Below the pieces are notes generated by a model, which was given only the letters and a program-made list of their open reading frames with translations, did no database searches and was not told the DNA's origin. Of a stretch of 15,657 nt of DNA, positions 1 through 7,250 are shown one piece after another (position 1 is the first letter of the stretch; every line of letters begins with the position of its first letter). The translations under genes were made by a program, and so were the position numbers. Source of the stretch: DATBDM01 sp036269915 (GTDB taxonomy: Bacteria > Actinomycetota > Thermoleophilia > Solirubrobacterales > Solirubrobacteraceae); assembly GCA_036269915.1 (NCBI GenBank), contig DATBDM010000331.1:1-15657 (forward strand), written 5' to 3'.

Positions 1-2137
1 CGGTGTCCGCGCGGGCGACGAAGGCGTCCGCCGGCTCGTCCGGCGCCGCCAGCGCGACGCCGATCGACAGCGTGGTGCCGAGCCGGCCCGCGGCGCGCGA
101 GCGCAGCGCCCAGCCGATGGCGCGCGCCTCGTCGGCGCCCGCGCACTCGAAGAGCATCGCGAACTCGTCGCCGCCGAGCCGGAACGCGCGGCCGCCGGCG
201 GGCGCCCCGGCGCGCAGGAGCCCGGCGGTCGCGCGCAGGACGTCGTCGCCCGCCGCGTGCCCGCGCGTATCGTTGATCGCCTTCAAGCCGTCGATGTCGG
301 CGAGTAGCAGCGCGCACTCCCGCCCCGGCGCGAGCGCGGCGCGCAGCGCGCGCAGCACCGCGTGGAAGGTCGCGTGGTGGCCGAGGCCGGTCAGCGGGTC
401 GCGCGCGGCGCGCTCGCGCAGCTCGAGCACGGCGGCCGCCATGCGCAGCCCGCCGGCGGCCTGGACCGCGAGCAGCTCGAGCAGCTCGACCGCCTCGGTG
501 GCGAGCGGATGCGCCGCGCGATCGGCGAGCACGAGGATCCCCAGACGGCGCCCGGCCGCGGCCATCGGCAGCACGACGAGCGAGCCCGCACCGGCGTGGC
601 GCAGCGGCTCGTGGCCACGGAAGCCGCGTCCGGCGGCGTCGGCGACCGTGTAGCAGGAGGTGCCGTCGTCGACCCAGCTCGCGATGTGGCCCAGCTCCTC
701 GCCGTCGAGCTCGTTGAGCGCGACCGCGAACGAGCCCTCGGCGTGGTGCGCGTAGAGGCCTCCGCGATCGTCGACGAGCGCGAGCAGCGCGGAGTCGAAG
801 CCGGCCAGCGAGCGGGCGGCGGCGATCGTCTCGCGAACGATGTCCTCGGGGTCGTCGAGGGCGGCCAGCCCGGCGAGCGTGCGCGCGAGCTGCTGCGCGG
901 GCGAGGCGGGATCGAGCCCGCCGAGCGCATCGACGCGCGCGCCGAGCAGCGCGGCCGCGCGTCCGACCTCGGCCAGCGCCGGCGCGTCGAGCGGCGTCGG
1001 CGCCTCGACGCTCAGCACGCCGCCGACCGCGGCGCCGACGCGCAGCGGCAGGCAGACCTGGGCGGTGACCGACGGCAGCGAGGCCAGGAAATCCCCGTCG
1101 GCGGCCACGTCCTCGAGCACGGCGGGCTCGCCGGTCCGGAAGCAGCGGCCGATGATCCCCGCCGACGGCGGCATCCCGTCGTAGATCTGCCAGTAGCCGC
1201 GCACCGCCTGGCAGCGCAGGCGCCCCGCCTGCTCGAGGTAGACGCTCGGCAGCAGCGCGCGACGGGCGAGATGGTCGACGACCACCTCGCAGGCGTCGCG
1301 CACCGTCGGCGCGGCGGCGATGGCGCGGGCGAGCGGATCGGGCGAGGAGGGGGCCTCGGGCGCGGAACGCGGCCGGCGGTCCGGGACGGCGGGCCAGGGC
1401 TCGGCGGGCCGGCCGAGCAGCCAGCCCTGACCGAAGTCGACGCCCGCGTCGAGTAGCACCGCGAGCTCCTCCTCGCGCTCGACGCCCTCGGCGATGATGC
1501 GCGCGCCGACCTCGCGGGCGAAGGCGACGGTCGCGCGCAGGACGGCCTGGCGGCTCGCGTCGCCGTCGACGCCGGTGACCATGCCGCGACAGAGCTTCAG
1601 GAAGTCGGGCCGGATCTCGGCCACGTACTCGAGCGACGTGAAGCCGGCGCCCGCGTCGTCGACGGCGACCAGCGCGCCGCGCGCGATCCACGGGCGCAGT
1701 CGTTCGCGCAGCAGGGCGATGTTCTGGACGGCGTCCTGCTCGGTCAGCTCGATCACGAGCCGCGAGGGCAGCCGGTCGGCCACGGTCGCGAAGACCCCCT
1801 GGCCGATCAGGTCCGGCGAGACGTTGACGAATAGCAGCCGGCCGGCCGGCGGCGCGCCGGCCTCGGCCATGGCGGCCCAGCAGGCGGCCTCGAGGTCGCC
1901 GCGCAGGCCCGAGCGGGCGGCGGCGGCGAGCGTCACGTCCGGCGGCAGCGCGACGAGGCCGGGCGGCGTCGGGAAGCGGGCGAGGCCCTCGTAGCCGATC
2001 GCCTCGAAGTCCGACAGCCGCACGATCGGCTGGAAGACGGCGCGGATCGCGCCGGGCTCGAGCAGTCGCGCGAATCCGTCGGCCGCGGCCTGTCGGCGTT
2101 CGGGGTGCCTGCGGGGGGCCGACTGCGGCTGACTCAC
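1..2137 (-). CDS. EAL-GAF-GAF-GGDEF c-di-GMP signalling protein, 3' end beyond window
   Basis: Predicted cytoplasmic cyclic-di-GMP turnover protein; no membrane segment was seen in the at least 712 residues present. An EAL phosphodiesterase domain comes first (about residues 30-255), then two GAF sensor domains (about 266-390 and 416-560), then a GGDEF cyclase domain (from about 575, cut by the window edge). The EAL domain keeps E50 (EGL instead of EAL), ELTE at 130-133, the metal pair D160-D161 (DDAGAG), K181, the AEGVE glutamates 217 and 220, and the QG motif. The usual Asp two residues after the Lys is Cys183. The GGDEF domain has DPLTGL at 580, a DID...IND motif and an intact GGDEF at 655-659. 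The inhibitory RxxD site is absent. The GTG start (2135-2137) directly follows an in-frame TAA, and no later ATG/GTG lies before the EAL domain. No clear ribosome site is visible. Family known; ligand of the GAF domains unknown. Confidence 0.93.
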   Translation of the reverse strand, partial: MSQPQSAPRRHPERRQAAADGFARLLEPGAIRAVFQPIVRLSDFEAIGYEGLARFPTPPGLVALPPDVTLAAAARSGLRGDLEAACWAAMAEAGAPPAGRLLFVNVSPDLIGQGVFATVADRLPSRLVIELTEQDAVQNIALLRERLRPWIARGALVAVDDAGAGFTSLEYVAEIRPDFLKLCRGMVTGVDGDASRQAVLRATVAFAREVGARIIAEGVEREEELAVLLDAGVDFGQGWLLGRPAEPWPAVPDRRPRSAPEAPSSPDPLARAIAAAPTVRDACEVVVDHLARRALLPSVYLEQAGRLRCQAVRGYWQIYDGMPPSAGIIGRCFRTGEPAVLEDVAADGDFLASLPSVTAQVCLPLRVGAAVGGVLSVEAPTPLDAPALAEVGRAAALLGARVDALGGLDPASPAQQLARTLAGLAALDDPEDIVRETIAAARSLAGFDSALLALVDDRGGLYAHHAEGSFAVALNELDGEELGHIASWVDDGTSCYTVADAAGRGFRGHEPLRHAGAGSLVVLPMAAAGRRLGILVLADRAAHPLATEAVELLELLAVQAAGGLRMAAAVLELRERAARDPLTGLGHHATFHAVLRALRAALAPGRECALLLADIDGLKAINDTRGHAAGDDVLRATAGLLRAGAPAGGRAFRLGGDEFAMLFECAGADEARAIGWALRSRAAGRLGTTLSIGVALAAPDEPADAFVARADT

Positions 2138-2206
2138 TTAAGGGGCATCGACCCGCGCCGCGCGCTTCTTGAGCCGCGTGGCGCGGTCAGGACGTCGATG
2201 GGATGC

Positions 2207-3727
2207 TCAGCGCGGCGTGTCGGTCCGCTTGGCGGCGACGACGCGCAGGCCCGCGCCCGGCGAGCGGTGGAAGCGGGGGACGCCTTCCATGATCCGGTCG
2301 ATGTCGTCGCGCTCCAGGACCTCGTCGCGCAGCAGGGCGGTCGCGAGCTGGTCGAGCTTCTCGCGGTAGTCGAGGATCATGCGCGTGCAGCGGCGCATCG
2401 CCTCGCCGGCGAGGTGCTGCTGCTCGTCGTCGCGCATCTGGCGGGTGCGGTCGGACACCGCGCCGCCCTCGGCGGAGATCTTGAGCGACACGATCGAGGT
2501 CCCCATCGCGTACTCGTGGACCATCGCCCGCGAGATCTCGGCGACGCGCTCGAGGTCGCCCGACGCACCCGTGGTCACCTCACCGAAGACGATCTCCTCG
2601 GCCGCGCGACCACCGAGCAGCACGGTCATGTGGTCGAGCAGCTCCTCGCGCGTCTTGAGGTAGCGGTCCTCCTCGGGGAGGTTGAGCGTGTAGCCCAGGG
2701 CGCCGCCACGCGGGACGATCGAGACCTTGTGGACGCGGTCGACGCTTGGCAGCAGCTCGGCGCAGAGCGCGTGGCCGGCCTCGTGGAAGGCGACGACGCG
2801 GCGCTCGTGCTCGTTGAGCCGGCGCCGTGACTGCATGCCCGCGACGACGCGCTCGAGCGCCCCGTCGAGGTCGGCCTGCGTGATCGCGGGGCGGCGTGCG
2901 CGGGCGGCGAAGATCGCCGCCTCGTTGGTCAGGTTGGCGAGGTCGGCGCCCGTGAGCCCGGAGGTCTGGCGCGCGACGAGCGGGAGGTCGACGTCGGGGC
3001 CGAGCGGCTTGGAGCGCGTGTGGACCTTGAGGATCGCCTCGCGGCCGGAGACGTCGGGCGGCGTGACGAACACCTGGCGGTCGAAGCGGCCCGGGCGCAG
3101 CAGCGCGGGATCGAGCTTCTCGAGCAGGTTGGAGGCGGCGAGGACGACGAGGTCGCCCGTCGTGCTGAAGCCGTCCATCTCGACGAGCAGCTGGTTGAGC
3201 GTCTGCTCGCGCTCGGAGTTGTGGTCGGAGCCGCGCTGGCCGCCGACCGCGTCGATCTCGTCGATGAAGATCACAGCGGGGCGGTGCTTGCGCGCCTCGG
3301 CGAACAGGCGCCGGATGCGGGCCGCGCCGAGGCCGGCGAACATCTCCACGAAGGCGGCGGCCGACTGCGAGAAGAACTCGGCGCCGGACTCGTGCGCAAC
3401 GGCCTTGGCGAGCAGCGTCTTGCCGGTGCCGGGCGGGCCATGGAGCAGGATGCCCTTCGGCACGGTGGCGCCGAGCTTGTGGAAGCGCGCGGGCTCGCGC
3501 AGGAACTCCACGACCTCGCGCAGCTCCGCCTTGGCCTCGTCGGCGCCGGCGACGTCGTCCCACGCGACCGAGGTCTCGGACTCCGCCGCGATCTGCTGCG
3601 GCTTCGTGCGCGGCATCAGCTTCATCGTGCGCCACAGGAAGAACACGATCAGCGCCATGAAGAGGATCGGCGCCCACAACTGGACGTTGTCCTGCACCGT
3701 GTACCAGGCCAGTCCCATCACCGTCAT
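2207..3727 (-). CDS. ftsH: FtsH-type AAA+ zinc metalloprotease with a single N-terminal membrane segment
   Basis: ATP-dependent membrane protease of 506 aa that would degrade membrane and soluble proteins. One hydrophobic segment (about residues 17-33) precedes the AAA+ module: Walker A GPPGTGKT (97-104), pore motif MFAG with F130, Walker B IFIDEID (153-159), and the SRH with RPGRFDR (211-217). The M41 protease follows, with HEAGH at 315-319 and the third zinc ligand D391 in TTGASGD. Usual FtsH proteins are about 610-650 aa with two membrane segments flanking an extracytoplasmic domain. Here both the first segment and that domain are missing. An in-frame TGA at 3758-3760 with no start codon between it and ATG 3727 shows this is not a mis-chosen start. 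ATG 3718 is an alternative start. It lies 34 nt after the DUF1385 gene. A -10-like AGTATG (minus CATACT) sits 7 nt before the ATG, suggesting its own leaderless promoter. Protease active by motif; the reduced topology is the oddity. Confidence 0.93.
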   Translation of the reverse strand: MTVMGLAWYTVQDNVQLWAPILFMALIVFFLWRTMKLMPRTKPQQIAAESETSVAWDDVAGADEAKAELREVVEFLREPARFHKLGATVPKGILLHGPPGTGKTLLAKAVAHESGAEFFSQSAAAFVEMFAGLGAARIRRLFAEARKHRPAVIFIDEIDAVGGQRGSDHNSEREQTLNQLLVEMDGFSTTGDLVVLAASNLLEKLDPALLRPGRFDRQVFVTPPDVSGREAILKVHTRSKPLGPDVDLPLVARQTSGLTGADLANLTNEAAIFAARARRPAITQADLDGALERVVAGMQSRRRLNEHERRVVAFHEAGHALCAELLPSVDRVHKVSIVPRGGALGYTLNLPEEDRYLKTREELLDHMTVLLGGRAAEEIVFGEVTTGASGDLERVAEISRAMVHEYAMGTSIVSLKISAEGGAVSDRTRQMRDDEQQHLAGEAMRRCTRMILDYREKLDQLATALLRDEVLERDDIDRIMEGVPRFHRSPGAGLRVVAAKRTDTPR

Positions 3728-3734
3728 GGGACCA

Positions 3735-3740
3735 AGTATG
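3735..3740 (-). promoter_or_regulatory. Candidate -10 box for the ftsH-like gene
   Basis: Minus-strand CATACT ends 7 nt before the ATG, and no Shine-Dalgarno sequence is seen. This spacing would put the transcription start at or next to the start codon. No -35 element is evident. Confidence 0.4.
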
Positions 3741-3750
3741 CCCCTATGGG

Positions 3751-3778
3751 TGGGGTCTCAGCTAGGGTCGAGACCCCA
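3751..3778. terminator. Perfect 9-bp hairpin enclosing the DUF1385 stop codon
   Basis: TGGGGTCTC (3751-3759) and GAGACCCCA (3770-3778) are exact complements around a 10-nt loop that contains the TAG stop of the DUF1385 gene. It is the strongest short dyad seen in the window. No T-tract follows in the minus direction, so it may attenuate transcription, protect the mRNA 3' end, or be a protein-binding dyad upstream of the ftsH-like gene. Confidence 0.45.
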
Positions 3779-4580
3779 TCTTCTGGTCGGTCGTCTCGAC
3801 CCGCACGATCTCTCCCAGCGCGGCGCGCCCGACCTCGAGCTGGCGCTCGTCCGGCTCGCGGGTGCCGATCAGGCGCTGGATCTCGAAGCCCGGCCGGCGC
3901 AGCGCGCGCGACAGCCCGCTGCCCGCGTGGCGCTCGGACCACGCGAAGACCTCGACGGCGACCGCGGTCGAGGCGACGGCGACCATGCCGCCGGCCAGCG
4001 CGTTGGGCCGCTCGAGCGCGCGCTTGAGCACGAGCGCGCCCGCGACGTTGGCGGCGAGCATCGGCGCCACGAGGTGCGAGCCGCAGCGGTCGTGCTCCTT
4101 CGCCGCATCGGCGGCGTCGCGGTCGTCGGGCGCCTCGTAGGCGGCGATCGCCTTGTGCTCGACGCCGTGGTAGGCGGCGAGCTCGCCGCCGCGCAGGGCG
4201 AACATCGCGGGGGCGAGCGAGAGCATCGTCGCGGTCACCTCCCCGCCGGCGCCGCCGAAGCGCCGGCGCACCATGGCGCCGGTCAGTGATGCGGCGGCGG
4301 CCGCGCCGATCACGCCCGCGTTCTCGAACGGCAGCTTCGCCTCCGGCAGGGCGCGCTTGACCAGCGGGATCACCGCGAACGCCTCGCCGAGCCGGGCGAC
4401 GCCGCGGACGCCCGGGATTCCGTCGGCGGCCTGCACGCGCGGCTTGCGGCCGGACCCGACGCGGATCGTGCCGTCGGCCGCGCGGACGGCCGCCGCCCAG
4501 TGCGTCGGCCCGTGGACGAGCAGGCCATTGCGCAGCGCCATGCCGCCGAGTCGCAGCTTTCCGGGGGAGGTGGGACTCAT
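3762..4580 (-). CDS. DUF1385 family membrane protein (YqhQ-like)
   Basis: A 272-aa protein matching the DUF1385 family (Bacillus YqhQ type), described as a predicted metal-dependent enzyme but without an established reaction. Family marks are GGMALRNGLLVHGP near residues 12-25, GIPGVRGVARLGEA at 54-67, YHGVEHKAIAAYE at 137-149 (H138, E141 and H142 as candidate metal ligands) and HDRCGSH at 163-169. Hydrophobic stretches near 86-101, 172-187 and 196-213 suggest an integral membrane protein. The ATG start overlaps the TGA of the upstream M20 gene (ATGA, 4577-4580), so translation is probably coupled. The stop (TAG, 3762-3764) sits in the loop of a perfect hairpin. Assignment to the family is firm; function is unknown, and the FtsH and peptidase neighbours do not settle it. 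Confidence 0.85.
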   Translation of the reverse strand: MSPTSPGKLRLGGMALRNGLLVHGPTHWAAAVRAADGTIRVGSGRKPRVQAADGIPGVRGVARLGEAFAVIPLVKRALPEAKLPFENAGVIGAAAAASLTGAMVRRRFGGAGGEVTATMLSLAPAMFALRGGELAAYHGVEHKAIAAYEAPDDRDAADAAKEHDRCGSHLVAPMLAANVAGALVLKRALERPNALAGGMVAVASTAVAVEVFAWSERHAGSGLSRALRRPGFEIQRLIGTREPDERQLEVGRAALGEIVRVETTDQKMGSRP

Positions 4581-5884
4581 GGCAACAGCCTCTCAGGCAG
4601 ATCATGGAAGAAGGACGCGGCGAACGCGAGGTCGCGCACGTCGATGCGCTCGTTCGCCGAGTGGATCAGCGGCCACGTCTCGTACAGCGACTGGTGGCGC
4701 TGAGGGAAGAACCCGTAGGCGACGCAGTCGGGAAACGCGTCGCGGAAGGTGCGCGAGTCGGTGAAGGCCGGCAGTACGACGGGCACGAGGAGCGCGTCCG
4801 GCTCCTGCTCACCGATCCACGCGGTGATCGCGTCGGCGAGCGGCGAGTCGAACGGCGAGGCGTTGCCGGTGACCTGCTCGGTGAACTCGATCTCCAGCGC
4901 ATGGTCGCCGAGCACCTCGCGGATGCGCCGCATCGCCGGCTCGCCGTCCATCCCCGGCGGGACGCGCGCGTCGACCAGCAGCTCGGCGCGCGCCGGGATG
5001 ACGTTGATCTTCGGCGAGCCCGAGATGACCGTCGGGACGGCGGTGACGCGCAGCGTCGGCTCGACCATCGTCGCCAGGCGCGGCTCGGTCGCGGCGACCG
5101 AGGCGATCGCCGCCGCCGGGTCCGCGGGGTCCTCGCCGAGCGCCTCGAGCAGCTGCCGGGGCGCGTCGGTGACGTCGTAGGCGGGACGCTCGGTCGCCAG
5201 CGTCTGTAGGACAGGCGCGAGCTTGACCAGCGCGTTGTCGCCGAAGCCCGGCACCGAGGCGTGGCCGGCGACGCCGCGCGCGGTCACGCGGAAGCGGAAC
5301 GTGCCCTTCTCGGCGCAGCAGATGCCGAACAGCCGCCGGTCGCCGTAGGGCATGACCTGGCCTCCGCCCTCGTTGAGCAGGTAGTCCACACGAGCCAGGT
5401 CGGGGCGCTCGCGGCACAACCAGATTGCGCCCTCGGCGCCGCCGACCTCCTCGTCGACGACCGAGATCAGCCGCACCTCGCCGCGCGCCGGGCGCCGGCC
5501 GCTGCGGGCCAGCGCGGCGATCGCCACCGCCTCGGCGGCGGTCTGGGACTTCATGTCGAGCGCGCCGCGGCCCCAGAGGAAGCCGTCGTGGATCTCCCCG
5601 CCCCAGGGGTCGTGCTCCCAGTCGCCGGCGTCGGCGAGCACGGTGTCGACGTGCGAGAGGTACCCGAGCACCGGCCCGTCGGCGTCTCCACGCAGCCGCG
5701 CGACGAGGTTCGGGCGCTCCGGGGTCGCGCCGTCGAGCTCGACCTCGAGGCCCGCGTCGCGCAGGTAGCCCGCCAGCCACTCCTGGCACGCGCGCTCGTC
5801 GCCCGGCGGGTTGACCGTGTTGAAGCGGATCAGCTGCGCGAGCACGTCCGCCGTCTCCCGCCCCAGCGCATCGGGGTCTGCCAT
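4577..5884 (-). CDS. M20 family metallopeptidase / amidohydrolase (ArgE/DapE-like)
   Basis: A 435-aa cytoplasmic di-zinc hydrolase of the M20/M25/M40 family, which removes acyl or aminoacyl groups from small amide or peptide substrates. Zinc and catalytic residues are in place: SHVD with H78 and catalytic D80, GRGALDMKS with bridging D110, VDEEVGG with general base E145 and ligand E146, E172 in NEGGG, and H408 near the C-terminus. The lid/dimerisation domain (about 195-305) contains RGVAGHASVPG. Start choice: ATG 5884 begins right before the conserved fold. An upstream extension to 6022 would overlap divergent rarA and adds only Ser/Arg-rich sequence. A TAGGAT hexamer lies 8 nt before the ATG. 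The 3' end overlaps the DUF1385 gene by 4 nt. Substrate cannot be told from sequence; dipeptidase, deacetylase and succinyl-diaminopimelate desuccinylase are all possible. Confidence 0.92.
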   Translation of the reverse strand: MADPDALGRETADVLAQLIRFNTVNPPGDERACQEWLAGYLRDAGLEVELDGATPERPNLVARLRGDADGPVLGYLSHVDTVLADAGDWEHDPWGGEIHDGFLWGRGALDMKSQTAAEAVAIAALARSGRRPARGEVRLISVVDEEVGGAEGAIWLCRERPDLARVDYLLNEGGGQVMPYGDRRLFGICCAEKGTFRFRVTARGVAGHASVPGFGDNALVKLAPVLQTLATERPAYDVTDAPRQLLEALGEDPADPAAAIASVAATEPRLATMVEPTLRVTAVPTVISGSPKINVIPARAELLVDARVPPGMDGEPAMRRIREVLGDHALEIEFTEQVTGNASPFDSPLADAITAWIGEQEPDALLVPVVLPAFTDSRTFRDAFPDCVAYGFFPQRHQSLYETWPLIHSANERIDVRDLAFAASFFHDLPERLLP

Positions 5885-5892
5885 GCGGCGGG

Positions 5893-5898
5893 ATCCTA
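5893..5898 (-). promoter_or_regulatory. Candidate -10 box for the M20 peptidase gene
   Basis: Minus-strand TAGGAT matches TANNNT and lies 8 nt before ATG 5884. The 40-nt spacer shared with divergent rarA leaves little room for a leader on either side. Confidence 0.4.
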
Positions 5899-5911
5899 TC
5901 CGCGACCCCGC

Positions 5912-5917
5912 GATACT
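5912..5917 (+). promoter_or_regulatory. Candidate -10 box for rarA
   Basis: GATACT lies 7 nt before ATG 5925. There is no Shine-Dalgarno sequence in between, suggesting a leaderless message. No -35 match is evident at the expected distance. Confidence 0.4.
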
Positions 5918-5924
5918 GGTCGGC

Positions 5925-7250
5925 ATGGAACAGCTCTTCGACACCCCGGAGGAGCCGCAGCGCGCGGAGTCCGCGGAGGCGCCGGCGGACGGGCCGCTCG
6001 CCGCGCGCATGCGCCCCCACACGCTCGAGGAGTACGTCGGCCAGGGCCACCTGCTCGGCGAGGGCTCGGCGCTGCGGACGGCGCTCGAGTCCGGGCGACC
6101 GCACTCGATGGTGCTCTACGGGCCGCCCGGCACGGGGAAGACGACGCTCGCGCGACTCGCGGCGGACCGTGCCGACGCCGCCTTCGAGGAGCTCTCGGCG
6201 GTGCAAGCCGGGCGCGCCGAGGTTCGCGAGGTCATCGCCCGCGCACGCGAGCGCCGGCGATCAGGCCCACCCGCCCGCGGGACGATCTTCTTCCTCGACG
6301 AGATCCACCGCTTCAACAAGGCCCAGCAGGACGCGCTGCTCCCCGCGGTCGAGGAGGGCCTCGTCACGCTGATCGGAGCGACGACCGAGAACCCGTACTT
6401 CGAGGTCAACTCGGCGCTGCTCTCGCGCACGCAGGTCTACGAGCTGCAGGCGCTCTCCGACGAGGACGTCGCGCTGCTGCTGCGCCGGGCGGTCGAGCGC
6501 GACGAGATCCCGCACGTCGGCGTGCCCGACGAGGTCGTCGAGTTCCTCGCCGCGCGCTCCGGCGGCGACGCCCGCACCGCATTGAACGCCCTCGAGCTGG
6601 CGGCGACGACCGCGACCGGCGAGGCGATCACGCTCGCCGAGGCCGAGGACGCCCTGCAGCGCAAGGCCGTCCTCTACGACAAGGGCGGCGACCAGCACTA
6701 CGACTACATCTCGGCCTGGATCAAGTCGACGCGCGGCTCCGATCCCGACGCGTCGCTGTACTACCTCGCGGCGATGCTCGAGGGCGGCGAGGACGCGCGC
6801 TTCATCGCGCGGCGGATGGTGATCCTCGCCTCCGAGGACGTCGGCAACGCCGACCCGCAGGCCCTCCTTGTCGCCGTCGCGGCGGCGAACGCGGTCGAGC
6901 ACGTCGGGATGCCGGAGTGCGTCCACGCGCTCGCCCAGGCGGCGGTGTACCTGTCGATGGCGCCGAAGTCCAACGCCGCGTACAAGGCGATCGCCGCCGC
7001 GCGCGCCCACATCCGCGAGCACGGGGCCGCTGCGCCGCCGGCCGCACTGCGCTCCGCGGCCTACCCGGGCGCGGCGAAGCTCGGCCGCGGAGCCGGCTAC
7101 GACTACCCGCACGACCACCCGGGGCACGTGAACGCCCAGCGCCATCTGCCCGAGGGGCTCGAGGACCTGCGCTTCTACCACCCGGACGACCGCGAGGCGG
7201 AGTTCGCCGAGCGGCTCGAGCGCCTGCGCCGCGCGCGGGAGCACGGCTGA
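5925..7250 (+). CDS. rarA: Replication-associated recombination ATPase RarA (MgsA)
   Basis: A 441-aa AAA+ ATPase of the RarA/MgsA/WRNIP1 family, which acts at stalled replication forks and ssDNA-dsDNA junctions. Features are Walker A GPPGTGKT (66-73), Walker B and the family signature FFLDEIHRFNKAQQD (122-136), sensor 1 TTENPYFEVNSALLSR (153-168), sensor 2 GDARTALNALE, and the C-terminal tetramerisation region with IKSTRGSDPDA, SEDVGNADP and MAPKSNAAYKA. Length matches the family. The start is ATG 5925 because the N-terminus up to LAARMRPHTLEEYVGQ then has the usual length; upstream in-frame sequence would run into the divergent M20 gene. GATACT lies 7 nt upstream with no Shine-Dalgarno sequence, suggesting a leaderless transcript. 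The TGA abuts the GTG of the next gene, so the two are very likely co-transcribed. Confidence 0.96.
   Translation: MEQLFDTPEEPQRAESAEAPADGPLAARMRPHTLEEYVGQGHLLGEGSALRTALESGRPHSMVLYGPPGTGKTTLARLAADRADAAFEELSAVQAGRAEVREVIARARERRRSGPPARGTIFFLDEIHRFNKAQQDALLPAVEEGLVTLIGATTENPYFEVNSALLSRTQVYELQALSDEDVALLLRRAVERDEIPHVGVPDEVVEFLAARSGGDARTALNALELAATTATGEAITLAEAEDALQRKAVLYDKGGDQHYDYISAWIKSTRGSDPDASLYYLAAMLEGGEDARFIARRMVILASEDVGNADPQALLVAVAAANAVEHVGMPECVHALAQAAVYLSMAPKSNAAYKAIAAARAHIREHGAAAPPAALRSAAYPGAAKLGRGAGYDYPHDHPGHVNAQRHLPEGLEDLRFYHPDDREAEFAERLERLRRAREHG

Noticed and set aside
362..1456. A 364-codon plus-strand open frame
   Set aside because: It is antisense to the GAF and GGDEF domains of the c-di-GMP gene, whose frame has clear domains throughout. 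The composition is that of a shadow.
5811..5924. Upstream start for rarA
   Set aside because: It overlaps the M20 gene start and adds sequence unlike any RarA N-terminus.
5885..6022. Longer N-terminus for the M20 peptidase
   Set aside because: It would overlap divergent rarA by about 100 nt and adds Ser/Arg-rich sequence not seen in the family. ATG 5884 gives the expected start.
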